The translations under genes and the position numbers were made by a program. The notes below the pieces were generated by a model. It made no database searches. It worked only from the letters and a program-made list of their open reading frames with translations, and was not told where the DNA came from. Of a stretch of DNA of 36,208 nt, positions 15,265-24,859 are shown one piece after another. The DNA lies in contig CADDYT010000062.1 in NCBI GenBank assembly GCA_902810755.1, positions 1 through 36,208 of the forward strand. The letters are read 5' to 3'. This DNA is from Chloroflexota bacterium. GTDB lineage: Bacteria > Chloroflexota > Ktedonobacteria > Ktedonobacterales > Ktedonobacteraceae. Every line of letters starts with the position of its first letter. Within the stretch, counting starts at the first letter, position 1.

Positions 15265-17546
15265 CGACCTGGGAACGCAGTCATCGCCAGCGGGTTGCCG
15301 CTGCCCGTGTTGGGCGCAAGGACCTGCGCGGGCGGTATCTTGTGGATAACCTGGAACACGTCGATGACGAGTTGATCGCTGTGGTCGTCGGCGCGGAACT
15401 CGGCCCGCAAGATCGAGTGGTTGAGCGCGTCGGTGATAATCTGCATCTCGCTGCCGCTGCCTTTGATGTCCTGGAGCATTTCGGAGTCTGCAACGATGTA
15501 GTCGATGCGGTCCCAGTTGTTTTGCAGGACGGTCTGGTAGATGGTCGGGTCGGTAGCTACGTTCTGGTAGACATCGGCGTGAGGGTAGATTTCGCCGCCG
15601 CCGACACCGCCGGGCGAGTGCAGGTCGGTGTAGAGATAGCTGTTGATGACGATGACATCGGTCGTCGGCACGTTCTCGCGAATCCACGCCAGCGCCTGCG
15701 TCTGCGCCGAGGTGGGGTGCTGCGAGAAGACGATGCCGGTGTTCATCGCATAGTACGGGATGATGGCGGCGATCACGCCGAAGATCAACACGGCGCGCAC
15801 GAGATCGAGGCGCGTCAGCCTGCCGAACCAGCCCATGATGGTGTTGACGGCCATCGCCGCGTTGAGCGCGACCAGGGGAATCATAGGGATGATGTAGAAC
15901 GGGAAGACGACGCCGCCGCGCAGCAGCAAAACCCAGAAGCTGAGCGCCATCAACGAGAGCAGCAGCAGCTTGCGATTCCACCAGCCGAGGATAAGGTTGA
16001 AAACCGTCGCCGCCGCGCTGAGGACGACGAAGAGCATATCGGCCTGCATCCACGCCGCCAGGCTGCCGACGATGTTGCCGCCCTGGCTCTGGCCGCGCCC
16101 GAGCTGGCCGAGGTACGTGCCGATCATGCTCAAATGCGGGTGCGTGTCGCCGGGGAGCCAGCCGGTGGGAAATAGCTCGCCCTTAAGGATCGCCATCAGC
16201 ACGAACATGGAGCAGATGGCGATGGAGACATAGGTGAAGGCCACCAGCATGAACTTGCGCTGGAATTTCGTCGAGTGCAGCCACGTGGCGTAGATCATCA
16301 CCGGCAGGAACAGCACAAAAATCTCTTTCGAGAGGAAGGCAATGCCAAAGCAAACGCCCGCCAGCATGATGTAGAGCAGGCGGCTATTGCTTATGACCAG
16401 GAAGTAGAACGCGAGCAGCAGCCAGAAGGTGCCGACATTGTCCAGCAGCACCTGGCGCTGGTAGGTCAGGCTGATCGGCGAGAACGAGAAGATGACCATG
16501 GCCAGCAGGGCGGCGCTGCGACTGCCATCCAGGCGGCGCGTAATCAGGTAGACGAGCAGGGCGCAGCCGAGGGCGTAGAGCAGCATCAGCACCCGCCCGC
16601 TATTGATAGCGTCGCCGAAGGAGAAGAGGCTACCGGTCGCTTCCAGCCAGGCGGCAATCTGTATCCAGGCCAGCGGCGGATGGCCGTAGCCATAGGCATA
16701 GGGCGAAAGCTGACCGTGCAGGATGGCCCAGGCATTCGAGATATAGGTGCCTTCGTCCAACTCGTAGCGCGGAAAGTTGAACATGTTCAGCGCATGCGCG
16801 ACCGCCGAAACGAGCAGGCCAACAACGATGACGGTCGCCTCCAGCCAGGATGGCACAGGAAACTTCTTGATCGTGACAGGATTGATGGGCGCGACCGCCG
16901 GCATCACCTTTGTCTCGCTGACGGCAATGCGCTGCTCCTGCTGCGGCATGACCTTCGGTATCCTTGCCGTATGCCCCGATGGGCGACGCAAGGGCTTCGG
17001 TCTCTGGCCGGGACGATAGATGGTGCGCACGACGAAATTGGGGCTGCGGTGCAAAATCACGCTGTTCCCCACAATCTCCGGCTGCTGCGGCACATGGCCG
17101 CCGACTGGAGAATTCGGCTGCACGGGCATTACCGGGGTAGAGGGCGGTCTGGGTGGCGGCGTTGGCGGCACCTGAGCCGGTGTCCTCACCTGCACCCGGT
17201 CTGGAGTCGGTGGCATCGCGGATACCGGAGCAACCGGCGGCACCTGAGCGCGGGCCGGGAAGGATGCAGACTCCGGCAGGCGCGGCGTTGGCGGCACCTG
17301 ATTGAGCGGCTGATTGGCGCCATTGCCCCCTGCAGGCACCGTGTTCTGCCCCGCGCCCAATGGCGGCGTATTGCCGGGCGCAGGCAGCGTAACGGTCGGC
17401 AGGTAATCGACCGGGCGCTGCCCGTTGGCGCCATTGACGCCATTCACCGCCTGCACCTGCTCGGCCACGTTGCCCGTCGCCATTTTCCGTCGTATCGAGA
17501 GCGAATGTCCCTGTTGTTCTTGTGGTGGTTGTTGCTGCACAGTCAT
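15177..17546 (-). CDS. GT39-family (PMT/ArnT-like) membrane glycosyltransferase
   Basis: A 789-residue protein. The first 230 residues are a Pro/Val/Asn-rich cytoplasmic tail, followed by about 12 membrane helices. The first extracytoplasmic loop has ELDEGTYISNAWAILHG with the acidic pair of GT39 enzymes, which transfer sugars from polyprenyl-phosphate donors. A soluble domain follows (IRENVPTTDVIVINSYLYTD). The last 28-29 residues (from about 761, RPTPGPPQGVALLY onward) are translated from a palindromic repeat, which supplies the TAG stop. The gene lies 20 bp after the GT2 gene in one operon. Confidence 0.88.
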   Translation of the reverse strand: MTVQQQPPQEQQGHSLSIRRKMATGNVAEQVQAVNGVNGANGQRPVDYLPTVTLPAPGNTPPLGAGQNTVPAGGNGANQPLNQVPPTPRLPESASFPARAQVPPVAPVSAMPPTPDRVQVRTPAQVPPTPPPRPPSTPVMPVQPNSPVGGHVPQQPEIVGNSVILHRSPNFVVRTIYRPGQRPKPLRRPSGHTARIPKVMPQQEQRIAVSETKVMPAVAPINPVTIKKFPVPSWLEATVIVVGLLVSAVAHALNMFNFPRYELDEGTYISNAWAILHGQLSPYAYGYGHPPLAWIQIAAWLEATGSLFSFGDAINSGRVLMLLYALGCALLVYLITRRLDGSRSAALLAMVIFSFSPISLTYQRQVLLDNVGTFWLLLAFYFLVISNSRLLYIMLAGVCFGIAFLSKEIFVLFLPVMIYATWLHSTKFQRKFMLVAFTYVSIAICSMFVLMAILKGELFPTGWLPGDTHPHLSMIGTYLGQLGRGQSQGGNIVGSLAAWMQADMLFVVLSAAATVFNLILGWWNRKLLLLSLMALSFWVLLLRGGVVFPFYIIPMIPLVALNAAMAVNTIMGWFGRLTRLDLVRAVLIFGVIAAIIPYYAMNTGIVFSQHPTSAQTQALAWIRENVPTTDVIVINSYLYTDLHSPGGVGGGEIYPHADVYQNVATDPTIYQTVLQNNWDRIDYIVADSEMLQDIKGSGSEMQIITDALNHSILRAEFRADDHSDQLVIDVFQVIHKIPPAQVLAPNTGSGNPLAMTAFPGRPTPGPPQGVALLYTTRPSDVGDGEWERI

Positions 17547-17566
17547 CTCTCTTTGCTTCCAGGCCC

Positions 17567-18835
17567 CTATCGCCTATGCTGGCCGATATGAGCCGTCTTT
17601 TCCCAGTTCGTAGCCCCCTGTACGTAGCGAAAGACCGCCCGCAGCGCGCCGAAACTCAGAATTAATTGATAAAAGAAAAACGTTAGCATGATATACACCG
17701 CTTCCAGCCACTTCCACGGGCGATTATGCGCCTTCAAAAACTCGTGCAGACCCGCGACATCAACGAAGATGTCGAGGACGAAACAGTAGAGCGGCAGGAA
17801 TGTCATCATGGCGAGCCAGAGCGGCAGCTTGACGAAAAAGAACATGATGAGCGAAACGGGTATCAGCAGCGCGAAGAATGCCTGCATTTCGGGCAGGATC
17901 AGGACATAGAGAGCCAGCAATCGCTGCGACAGCTTCTCCAGCTTGAGCCATTCACCTTTGAACAGGATTTGAATGAAGCCCTGATTCCAGCGCGTGCGCT
18001 GCTTGATAAACTGCTCAATCGTGTGCGGCGTCTCCTCGCGCGTCACGAACTCGTCGTCATAGATGATGCGCATGCGAGCGTGCGAGAGGCTCAGGCGGAT
18101 GCCGAGGTCGGCATCTTCCGTCAGGCAGGTCTCATCCCAGCCGCCGAGTTGTTCCATCAGTTCGCGGCGCACAAAGACGGTATTGCCGCCCAGCGGCGTC
18201 ATGCCGATGCGGGCGAAAAAGTGCATGGACGACTTGAACCAGAAGAAATATTCCAGCACATTGAGGAAACAGAACCATTTCGTATTATGGTTCATCAACT
18301 GCACGCCGCTCTGCACCACGTCCACGTCCTCGTCGAGCATGGTCGTATTGATGATGTTGAGGATGTCCGGGTGCGGCTCATCCTCAGCATCGAAGATGGT
18401 CACGACATCGCCGTGCGCGACCTGCAAGGCCAGGTTGAGGCCGTGCGGCTTGTTGATCGGCGTATCGTTGAAGACCACCAGTTGCACGTTGGGATCGCCA
18501 AGCTCTTCAATTTTGGCCTGCGCCTCCGCAATGGTGCCGGGGTCATCCTCGCGGCAGATCGCCAGTATCTGCATCAGCTCTTTGGGATAGTTCAGATCAT
18601 AGACTTTCTGGATCGTTTCACGATAGACCGCCTCTTCATGGCGCGCCGGGAGCATGATGGTAAACGAAAGGCACGGGTCGCGGTAAACGGTTGGCGCGTG
18701 ATTGAGCCAGGCGTTTTCCGGCTTCTCCCAGATAAAAAGGCGCAGACGGATATTAAAGATGGCCTGCACGGCCATCAGTAAGATGATCAACAGGTATAAA
18801 ACTTCAAGAGTGATGCCGAGAATAGTGAAAAACAC
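17567..18835 (-). CDS. GT2 processive-type glycosyltransferase, membrane bound
   Basis: A 422-residue protein with one N-terminal helix, a GT-A domain and three or more C-terminal helices. Catalytic motifs are present: FDAEDEP (Asp149, Asp152), TEDADLG (Glu240, Asp241) and KQRTRWNQG (Gln279, Arg282, Trp283), the QxxRW signature of cellulose/hyaluronan synthase-like enzymes. It likely polymerises an exported polysaccharide. The start is GTG, preceded by AGGAAAGGAG at good spacing. It lies 21 bp after the glycoside hydrolase gene. Confidence 0.92.
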   Translation of the reverse strand: MFFTILGITLEVLYLLIILLMAVQAIFNIRLRLFIWEKPENAWLNHAPTVYRDPCLSFTIMLPARHEEAVYRETIQKVYDLNYPKELMQILAICREDDPGTIAEAQAKIEELGDPNVQLVVFNDTPINKPHGLNLALQVAHGDVVTIFDAEDEPHPDILNIINTTMLDEDVDVVQSGVQLMNHNTKWFCFLNVLEYFFWFKSSMHFFARIGMTPLGGNTVFVRRELMEQLGGWDETCLTEDADLGIRLSLSHARMRIIYDDEFVTREETPHTIEQFIKQRTRWNQGFIQILFKGEWLKLEKLSQRLLALYVLILPEMQAFFALLIPVSLIMFFFVKLPLWLAMMTFLPLYCFVLDIFVDVAGLHEFLKAHNRPWKWLEAVYIMLTFFFYQLILSFGALRAVFRYVQGATNWEKTAHIGQHRR

Positions 18836-18856
18836 CGTTTCTCCTTTCCTCTATAA

Positions 18857-20572
18857 TCAGCAGGGAATAGTGTTCGCCAGCGGGTCCGTTTTGTTGCCGC
18901 AGGCGGTAAAAGTCAACGGTGGGGTCGTCGCCTCACCAACAGTCGGCGCGTCGAAGCTGTAAGCCGAGGCGCCGCCGTTGCGATGCAGCGTCACCAGCAC
19001 CATGCTGTAGGGCGCGATGCTGACATCCATGCTGTGCCAGGGACTGATGCCGAAAATCTGATTCTGCGAACCCACATGCGCCAGTTGCGGCACGCTCCCC
19101 TTATTAATGAAGAGAAGCCCGACCGTGTCGTGCGTATTGTTCTGTGTCGCATAGAGGCTGATCGGTTCGCGCTGCACGTTCACCGGCACCAGGTTGGCCT
19201 GCAGGTGCGAGAACAACTGCATCACACGAAACATCGGCGTCTGCGCGTAGGGCTGCGTGCTGCTGAACAGCGGGTATGGCGTATCAACACCCTCAGCCGA
19301 GAAGAATGAGACGTACTCAACCTGCTGATCCATCAGCGTTCCCAGTGTATCGGCCCACCAGAGAGCTGCCTGCCCTCTCGAGGGAAGATTCTGGCCTGTA
19401 TTGCTATTGATCTCGGTAATGGCGATGGGTACATCGCGCCCAAGATACTGATGAATCTCCTGGCGCAGTTGCGGCAGCAGGTAATTCCACTCGTCGGTAC
19501 TGCTCATCAACATGCCCGGCGCCTCGCCTGTGTCGCCAAACTGGTAGCTGTGGAAAGAGACGCCATCCAGCAAGTGAAACTTCAACTGGGGATTATTCTT
19601 CTCATACTGCCCCACCCCTTGCAGGAAACTTTCCATCCATGCCTGGTGGTTCGCATCGTATGGTCCGGCGCCAGGGCCAGAATACTCGCTGATCTCCGGG
19701 CCAAAGACTTTGATCTGCGGGTCGTTCTGGTGCATGGCGATGGAATACTGAATAAACGCCTGCACATAGTCCGCGACGGTATACGGCTTACCGGTATCGG
19801 GATTGATCAAGCGATCAGGCTCATTGCCAACCGACCAGAGGTTAACCGGGTGGAATGGGCCTTTAGCACAGGGGCCGGTGCGCGGGTGGTGCGTGCTGTG
19901 CGGGTTATTCATGTAATCAACCAGAGCGCCAGCCTGCTGGGCACGCCCGTTCAGATTGAGTTTCTCCAACGCATTGTAGGTAGCGTAAGTACCCGTGCTA
20001 TCGACCGGATTGGAGAGGCGCGCCTGGATCATACCTTCCGCCCCTGTCTCCGAAAGCAGGCCGCTGAAATCGTTCAATTGCTGGCAGGAGAGGACATGCT
20101 GTTCGCCCCACTGGCCGCCGGGGAAGCGCAGCAGATTGATGTGCGCGTTCGCCAGGCCCTGAGCCACCGGCGGATCATAGCTCATGAAGCCGCTGAAGTG
20201 CTGGTCAAGCGAATCGCTCTGATTCTCAGGGAAGACGTTGACGCCGAAGAGGTCCGGGCTGATGGGAAAACTCTCACTCAGGTCAACAAGGGCAGGCTGC
20301 TGCTGCCCAATCTGCACCATCAGTTGTTCGTCTGTGCCGCTGGCAACAGAGCCGACGCGCACAGCGGAGAAAATGAGCGCGACCAGCAGAAGCAGCAAGA
20401 CGACGCCCAGAATGCGCCGCCGCCTCTTCTGCGCGGGCGATGTGCGCTTCGTCGCCAGTTCCTTCCAGCCCAGTGGCGACGCGCCATTAGCATTCCCTGT
20501 TCCCGTCCCCACTCCCGGCGGCATTTGCGTTCCTGTATTTCCTCTACCCTGTTGATTATTGTTATTGAACAT
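18857..20572 (-). CDS. Membrane-anchored glycoside hydrolase, clan GH-A-like
   Basis: A 571-residue protein: a Gly/Asn-rich cytoplasmic N-terminus, a basic stretch (KRRRR), one membrane helix (about 55-72) and an extracytoplasmic TIM-barrel-like domain. SVGNEPD (Glu251) and AITEIN (Glu387) fit the acid/base and nucleophile of clan GH-A retaining enzymes; LRFPGGQWG and GVSFHSYQF are further barrel-strand motifs. The family (GH39, GH44 or GH79-like) cannot be fixed by eye. It is the first gene of an operon with GT2 and GT39, so it may trim or release the polysaccharide made by them. Confidence 0.8.
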   Translation of the reverse strand: MFNNNNQQGRGNTGTQMPPGVGTGTGNANGASPLGWKELATKRTSPAQKRRRRILGVVLLLLLVALIFSAVRVGSVASGTDEQLMVQIGQQQPALVDLSESFPISPDLFGVNVFPENQSDSLDQHFSGFMSYDPPVAQGLANAHINLLRFPGGQWGEQHVLSCQQLNDFSGLLSETGAEGMIQARLSNPVDSTGTYATYNALEKLNLNGRAQQAGALVDYMNNPHSTHHPRTGPCAKGPFHPVNLWSVGNEPDRLINPDTGKPYTVADYVQAFIQYSIAMHQNDPQIKVFGPEISEYSGPGAGPYDANHQAWMESFLQGVGQYEKNNPQLKFHLLDGVSFHSYQFGDTGEAPGMLMSSTDEWNYLLPQLRQEIHQYLGRDVPIAITEINSNTGQNLPSRGQAALWWADTLGTLMDQQVEYVSFFSAEGVDTPYPLFSSTQPYAQTPMFRVMQLFSHLQANLVPVNVQREPISLYATQNNTHDTVGLLFINKGSVPQLAHVGSQNQIFGISPWHSMDVSIAPYSMVLVTLHRNGGASAYSFDAPTVGEATTPPLTFTACGNKTDPLANTIPC

Positions 20573-20909
20573 CGTGCTTCCGATCCTCTAGTCTGCTTCT
20601 GTCGGCCTCTCCCGACCGCTTTTGTTCAGCCTGATGGCATGAGATAGCGTAGAATCTGATCTATCTGAATAGACGTATCGGCATGCATATAGCCTCGTAA
20701 ATGGTACAATCGTCACCCTTTTTACCTCTATGCGCCATGTTGACGGGCAGGCATGCTCCATATCCCCCTGTGTCTTGTACCATCTGCTGAGTATTATCGG
20801 CAAGATTTGCTGGTTTCATAGCTAACTTTTCCCACTTGCCACACGCGGCTGATTCGGATAGACTGAAGGAAACAAAAACAAAGCGACCATATTTTGTAAG
20901 GAGTCGATT
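20573..20909. other. Divergent intergenic region without a gene
   Basis: This 337-bp gap separates the minus-strand polysaccharide operon from the plus-strand dehydrogenase. It is more AT-rich than its neighbours and must carry both promoters, but no promoter pair with good spacing stands out. There is no palindromic repeat of the main family here, unlike most other gaps in the window. Confidence 0.6.
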
Positions 20910-21890
20910 GTGGCAGAAGACCGTATAGTACTCAGTACCTTTCAATTTTCTCCCGCGTCGCAGCAAGAACTGCGCGAGGCCGCGCAGATGGATGTGCTAT
21001 GTGTGATACGCGACGAAGATTTCATAAACAATTTGCAAAGGGCGGAAATCGTCTGCGCCTACAGCATGCCGGAGAACTGGCGCGAGCTGGCCCTCCACCT
21101 GCGCTGGCTGCAATATCCCGGCGCGGGTGTGGACTCGCTGGCGCCGACCGGGCTGCTCGATGCCGATAGCGGCATCATTGTGACAACGGCTTCGGGCATC
21201 CACTCGACGACGATCAGCGAGTATGTGTTTGGCAGTATGTTGATGTTCAACTGGAACTGGCCGGAGATGGTACGCTTGCAGGCGAGCCATGTCTGGGCGC
21301 ACAGCGCAAGCTGGTATCATCTGGGGGGGCGTGAACTGGAAGGGCAAACGCTGGGGGTGATCGGCCTGGGCAGCATCGGGCGGCGCGTTGCCGTGCTGGG
21401 CCGCGCCTTCGGCATGCGCGTTCTCGGCATGCGCCACTCGGCTCGCCCCGGCGAGCAGGACCACGATGTCGACCAACTCTTCGCGCCGGAGCAGTTACAC
21501 GAAATGCTGCCCCTCTGCGATTATGTCGTGCTGGCCGTGCCGCTGACTGCCGAGACAGAGGGCATGATCGGCGAGCCGGAATTGCGCCTGATGAAACCGA
21601 ACGCCTACCTGGTGAATATCGCTCGCGGGCGCGTCATCGATGAGGCGGCGCTGATTCGCGCCCTGCAAGAACACTGGATCGCCGGGGCGGGCCTCGATGT
21701 GACGGAGCCGGAGCCGCTACCGCCGGACAGCCCGCTCTATACCATGCCAAACGTCATTCTGACCCCCCATATCTCAGGGGTCAGCCTCCACTATGAGCAG
21801 CGGTTGACCGCCCTGTTCGCCGATAACCTGCGCCGCTACCGCGCAGGCCAACCGCTATTGAACCGATATAACCCGGAAAGAGGGTATTAA
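20910..21890 (+). CDS. D-isomer-specific 2-hydroxyacid dehydrogenase
   Basis: A 326-residue NAD-dependent dehydrogenase. The nucleotide-binding motif is GVIGLGSIGRRVA; the substrate-binding arginine is in NIARGRVIDE, the glutamate follows in GLDVTEPEPLP, and the catalytic histidine is in LTPHISG. The substrate is unknown. The start is GTG at 20910 behind GTAAGGAG. DUF3090 follows after 46 bp in the same direction. Confidence 0.92.
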   Translation: MAEDRIVLSTFQFSPASQQELREAAQMDVLCVIRDEDFINNLQRAEIVCAYSMPENWRELALHLRWLQYPGAGVDSLAPTGLLDADSGIIVTTASGIHSTTISEYVFGSMLMFNWNWPEMVRLQASHVWAHSASWYHLGGRELEGQTLGVIGLGSIGRRVAVLGRAFGMRVLGMRHSARPGEQDHDVDQLFAPEQLHEMLPLCDYVVLAVPLTAETEGMIGEPELRLMKPNAYLVNIARGRVIDEAALIRALQEHWIAGAGLDVTEPEPLPPDSPLYTMPNVILTPHISGVSLHYEQRLTALFADNLRRYRAGQPLLNRYNPERGY

Positions 21891-21936
21891 GTATAGAACA
21901 CTGAATGTCAGGCTAGACGATAAACGAGGTAAAGCT

Positions 21937-22527
21937 ATGAGTACAGACCTGGGGCCGGTAGACGTGCTGGGAGCCGAGGCAATAGGCCAGCCCGGCCAGC
22001 GCCGCTTTCGACTCTTTGCGCGCAGTCCGCGCGGCTCCGCCGTGATGTGGATGGAGAAGGAACAACTGAACAGCCTTTCTCTGGCGCTCGACCGCTTCCT
22101 CGCGCAGTTGAGCGGCGGTCAGTGGCTGCGCACCGAGGCACAGGCCGGGCAGCGCCGCCCACCGGCCAGCATGCCGACCAGCTTCCCGCGCACGCCCGAT
22201 TACGATTTTCGCGTAGCCCAGATCAAAATCGGCTACGACGAATACCACGACCGTTTCCTGCTGAGCGTCGTCCCGCTGGAAATCCTCATGGAGCCGGGGC
22301 AGGAGCCGCAGGCGATCATCGATGAAGAGGCCGCCGTCGCCTTCTTTTTCGATTTGCAACAGGCGCAGCAATTGAGCGAAGACATCACCGCCATCGTCAG
22401 CGCCGGACGGCCCGTCTGCCCCTTCTGTGGCACCCCGCTGGACGGCAGCCCGCACGCCTGCGTCAAACAGAATGGCCACCACCAGATCGTCGTCATTGAT
22501 GAGGATGAGGACGAGGAGGAAGAGTAG
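21937..22527 (+). CDS. DUF3090 family protein
   Basis: A 196-residue protein matching the DUF3090 pattern: an N-terminal GQPGQRRFRLFAR, a central region, and a C-terminal zinc knuckle-like CPFCGTPLDGSPHAC with QNGH, ending in an acidic tail. The family is found mainly in Actinobacteria and Chloroflexota; its function is unknown. It likely shares a transcript with the dehydrogenase upstream. Confidence 0.88.
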   Translation: MSTDLGPVDVLGAEAIGQPGQRRFRLFARSPRGSAVMWMEKEQLNSLSLALDRFLAQLSGGQWLRTEAQAGQRRPPASMPTSFPRTPDYDFRVAQIKIGYDEYHDRFLLSVVPLEILMEPGQEPQAIIDEEAAVAFFFDLQQAQQLSEDITAIVSAGRPVCPFCGTPLDGSPHACVKQNGHHQIVVIDEDEDEEEE

Positions 22528-22540
22528 CCACCGCGCCGCA

Positions 22541-22785
22541 GGCCCGCAAACAGCCCACTACAGGCCACCCGCAAGGGGCAAACCCTTCAGTTCCTGGTAC
22601 CGTCCTACGGCGGCCCGCAAACAGCCCACTGCAGGCCACCCGCAAGGGGTGGCCCTACTCTACCCGAACAGTCCCACAGGCGCGCGTAGTATAGTAGGGC
22701 CACCTCTTGCGGGTGGCCTGCCTGGCGCTCGCACCGACTTAAGTTAACGCCTATGGGGCCACCTCTTGCGGCTGGCCTGAGGGCG
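22541..22785. repeat. Mosaic palindromic repeats after DUF3090
   Basis: A direct repeat of 38 bp (22541-22578 and 22612-22649, one difference) begins with GGCCCGCAAACAGCCCACT and runs into an arm. The second copy pairs with an inverted arm (to about 22720, GCGGGTGGCCTG). Then come the connector GGCGCTCGCACCGACTTAAG and TTAACGCCTA and a further half arm (GCCACCTCTTGCGGCTGGCC). No gene is seen in 22528-22991. Confidence 0.88.
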
Positions 22786-22807
22786 GGGCAGCGGGACAGC
22801 ATGAAAC

Positions 22808-22846
22808 AGGGGCGCACAGCAAGCTCCCCTTTGCTTATGCGCCCCT
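22808..22846. terminator. Bidirectional terminator-like hairpin
   Basis: AGGGGCGCA (22808-22816) and TGCGCCCCT (22838-22846) form a perfect 9-bp GC-rich stem with a T-rich stretch (CGTTTCTTC) after it on the plus strand and CTGTTTCAT on the minus strand. It lies between the convergent DUF3090 gene and the small membrane-protein gene. Confidence 0.55.
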
Positions 22847-22991
22847 CGTTTCTTCAAATTCCTCGCGCTATACCTGGGTGGACAGATAAGAGCCGCAGAA
22901 AGGCTTAATCTTCTGAACTTCTCTGCCGATCCGCTGCGCCTGTGGCCTGCAACCCGCACTCACCCGCTCTGCTTCGACAGCGTTCACCCGC

Positions 22992-23402
22992 TCAGTCGAG
23001 ACAGAGGTACTTGTTTGCCTTTTGCAGATAGGTTTCCTCGTTGCCTTCGATCATCAATTTGTGCAGAACAACGAGGTCCGCGTCGGGTAAGCACTCGATA
23101 GGCTGGAGACAGAGACGCATGACCGCCCGGCCATTCTCGATCACCTGGACATAGCCTTTTGTTCGTGGCACGCGATACACGCGCTGCGGCTCAGTCGGGC
23201 TGGGTACTTCAAGATAGCCTCTCCATACCAGCTGACGGCACTGCTCAGGAGTGAGCGTATCGCGCAGAAGACTGGCAGCTCGCCGCTCAGCACGCGACCA
23301 GCCTTTCATATATGGCTGGAGCAGCAGCCATATCATCGGTGAGATGGCGAGAGCAACGACGATCCAACCCAGGGCGGTGAGCACCTGAGCGACCGGGCTC
23401 AT
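22992..23402 (-). CDS. Small membrane protein of unknown function
   Basis: A 136-residue protein with one N-terminal membrane helix (VLTALGWIVVALAISPMIWL) and a soluble part containing a winged-helix-like stretch (LTPEQCRQLVWRGYLEVPSP, then QRVYRVP). I do not recognise a family. The ATG overlaps the TGA of the upstream small gene (ATGA), so the two are coupled. Partners of unknown role. Confidence 0.7.
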   Translation of the reverse strand: MSPVAQVLTALGWIVVALAISPMIWLLLQPYMKGWSRAERRAASLLRDTLTPEQCRQLVWRGYLEVPSPTEPQRVYRVPRTKGYVQVIENGRAVMRLCLQPIECLPDADLVVLHKLMIEGNEETYLQKANKYLCLD

Positions 23403-23644
23403 CCGCCAACGACTCGCGGGACCATGATGATCTGCTCGGCAGTGCGGTCAAACTGCTCGATGCGCTCGGCTGGTTTCCCAGGGTCTACCCGGAAAGCAGT
23501 GGCGCCTTTCGCACGCTCCTGGGCGAAGATTCGTTCTGCCTCCTTAATCGCGGCTACGGCCTCCGGGTCGCCGGCTAGAACTTTCTGCTCGTCCCAGGTG
23601 ACACGGTCATCACCGCGCCGTGACATCACCCGTAACATTCCCAC
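23399..23644 (-). CDS. Small hypothetical protein
   Basis: An 81-residue protein, charged and without a membrane helix. It contains VTWDEQKVLAGDPEAVAAIK and ends with IIMVPRVVGG. GTG at 23644 is chosen because AAGGAGG lies 7 nt upstream, although ATG at 23638 is possible. It overlaps the next gene by 4 nt. The 292 bp upstream (23645-23936) hold no gene or repeat that I can see. Confidence 0.65.
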   Translation of the reverse strand: MGMLRVMSRRGDDRVTWDEQKVLAGDPEAVAAIKEAERIFAQERAKGATAFRVDPGKPAERIEQFDRTAEQIIMVPRVVGG

Positions 23645-23936
23645 AGTCGTTCCTCCTTCATAGTTACGCCGTCCTCTGGCGGCTTCCAACTAACACCTGG
23701 TCGTTATACGAAACGAACTACAAGGTACAGTGAAGATTCACTAAGGATACGTTTCCTTCAGAAGGATAGTTTCTCAACCCAGGTACGAGAATGGTCAAAG
23801 ACGAACAGACGCTATAGCCTACGTCTATCTGCCTTACTACTATTGTACGTGACAGCCTTCCCTTTCGTCAATGGTTCACGATAGTGAATTTCGCAAATCA
23901 CAGAAGAGATATGAAATTTGGCCCGCTGGCAGGCCC

Positions 23937-24764
23937 TCAAGAGCCGGTGGCCATTTGCAATTTCGCGCCGCATTCCTGACAGAAGCGGGCGCCGACCTCA
24001 ACCTTTGAGGAACACTGGGGACAGTGCGCCTCTGGCTGGGGTAATTTCGTGCCGCAATCCTGACAAAACTTGCCCGCAGGCCCCATGCGCCGACAGGTAG
24101 GACACATAATGAGCGCGCCAGAAGGCGTCTGCGTGAAGGCCGCTCTGGCATTGTACGCTGGCTGCCCCGGCGCCTGCCCCTGCCCCGGCATCGGTTGTCC
24201 TGGCGGGGGCGTATAACCCATCGGCGGGGGCGTCGGCTGCGCTGGTCGGGCAGAAGGAGCCAGCATATCCGGCTCAACGGCTGACGGCACGCCCTCGGTA
24301 TTGAACTGCGGAGCGCGGTAATTCTCCTGAATCTGCCTGCGCTGCGCCTCAACGTTCATCTCATGCTGATACGAAGCTGCATCCGCTTTCAGATCGGGCG
24401 CGCAGGAGGTGCAGATGTTGAGTTTGAGATTGAAGCAGCGATTGCAGACGGTGCGGTGACACTTGGGACACAGGTGGAATTCGTGCTGAATCTGCGCCCA
24501 CGATTTTTGCAGCGCATCGGCCTGCTCCGCATGCCAGCGCGAGCCATAAATTTGCTCCCCCGCCTCCGCTGCCCTGCCCCAGAAACCGCCAAGCAGCCCC
24601 ACGCCGATATCCATAATATTGCTCACCGTGCTGACCGAGGAGCGAATGGGCCGCGTATCGATGGCCCAGTAGCATTCCTGACAGACAAAGCGAAACGCGA
24701 AATAGCCCTGTGATTGATTGCTGATGTCCTGGTAAATGTTCGGAACCACGTATTGCTGAGACAT
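23937..24764 (-). CDS. Zinc-ribbon protein with a proline-rich linker
   Basis: A 275-residue protein. The N-terminal part has CxxC pairs (CQECYW; CPKCHRTVCNRCFNLKLNIC; CTSC) that resemble a RING/B-box-like or treble-clef zinc arrangement. A Pro/Gly/Gln-rich linker (about 160-215) follows, then three double-zinc-ribbon CxxC motifs (CPTC, CQDCGTKL, CPQCSSKV, CQECGAKL). The function is unknown; such ribbons often mediate protein or nucleic acid binding. ATG at 24764 follows AAAGGAAA. Confidence 0.82.
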   Translation of the reverse strand: MSQQYVVPNIYQDISNQSQGYFAFRFVCQECYWAIDTRPIRSSVSTVSNIMDIGVGLLGGFWGRAAEAGEQIYGSRWHAEQADALQKSWAQIQHEFHLCPKCHRTVCNRCFNLKLNICTSCAPDLKADAASYQHEMNVEAQRRQIQENYRAPQFNTEGVPSAVEPDMLAPSARPAQPTPPPMGYTPPPGQPMPGQGQAPGQPAYNARAAFTQTPSGALIMCPTCRRMGPAGKFCQDCGTKLPQPEAHCPQCSSKVEVGARFCQECGAKLQMATGS

Positions 24765-24859
24765 ACAAATTTCCTTTCTGCCTCCCGTCGGGCCGATCAA
24801 TCGGCGCTGCACACGATCAATCGTGCGTCTCCAGGGAACGATAGCCGATCATCGTGTGC

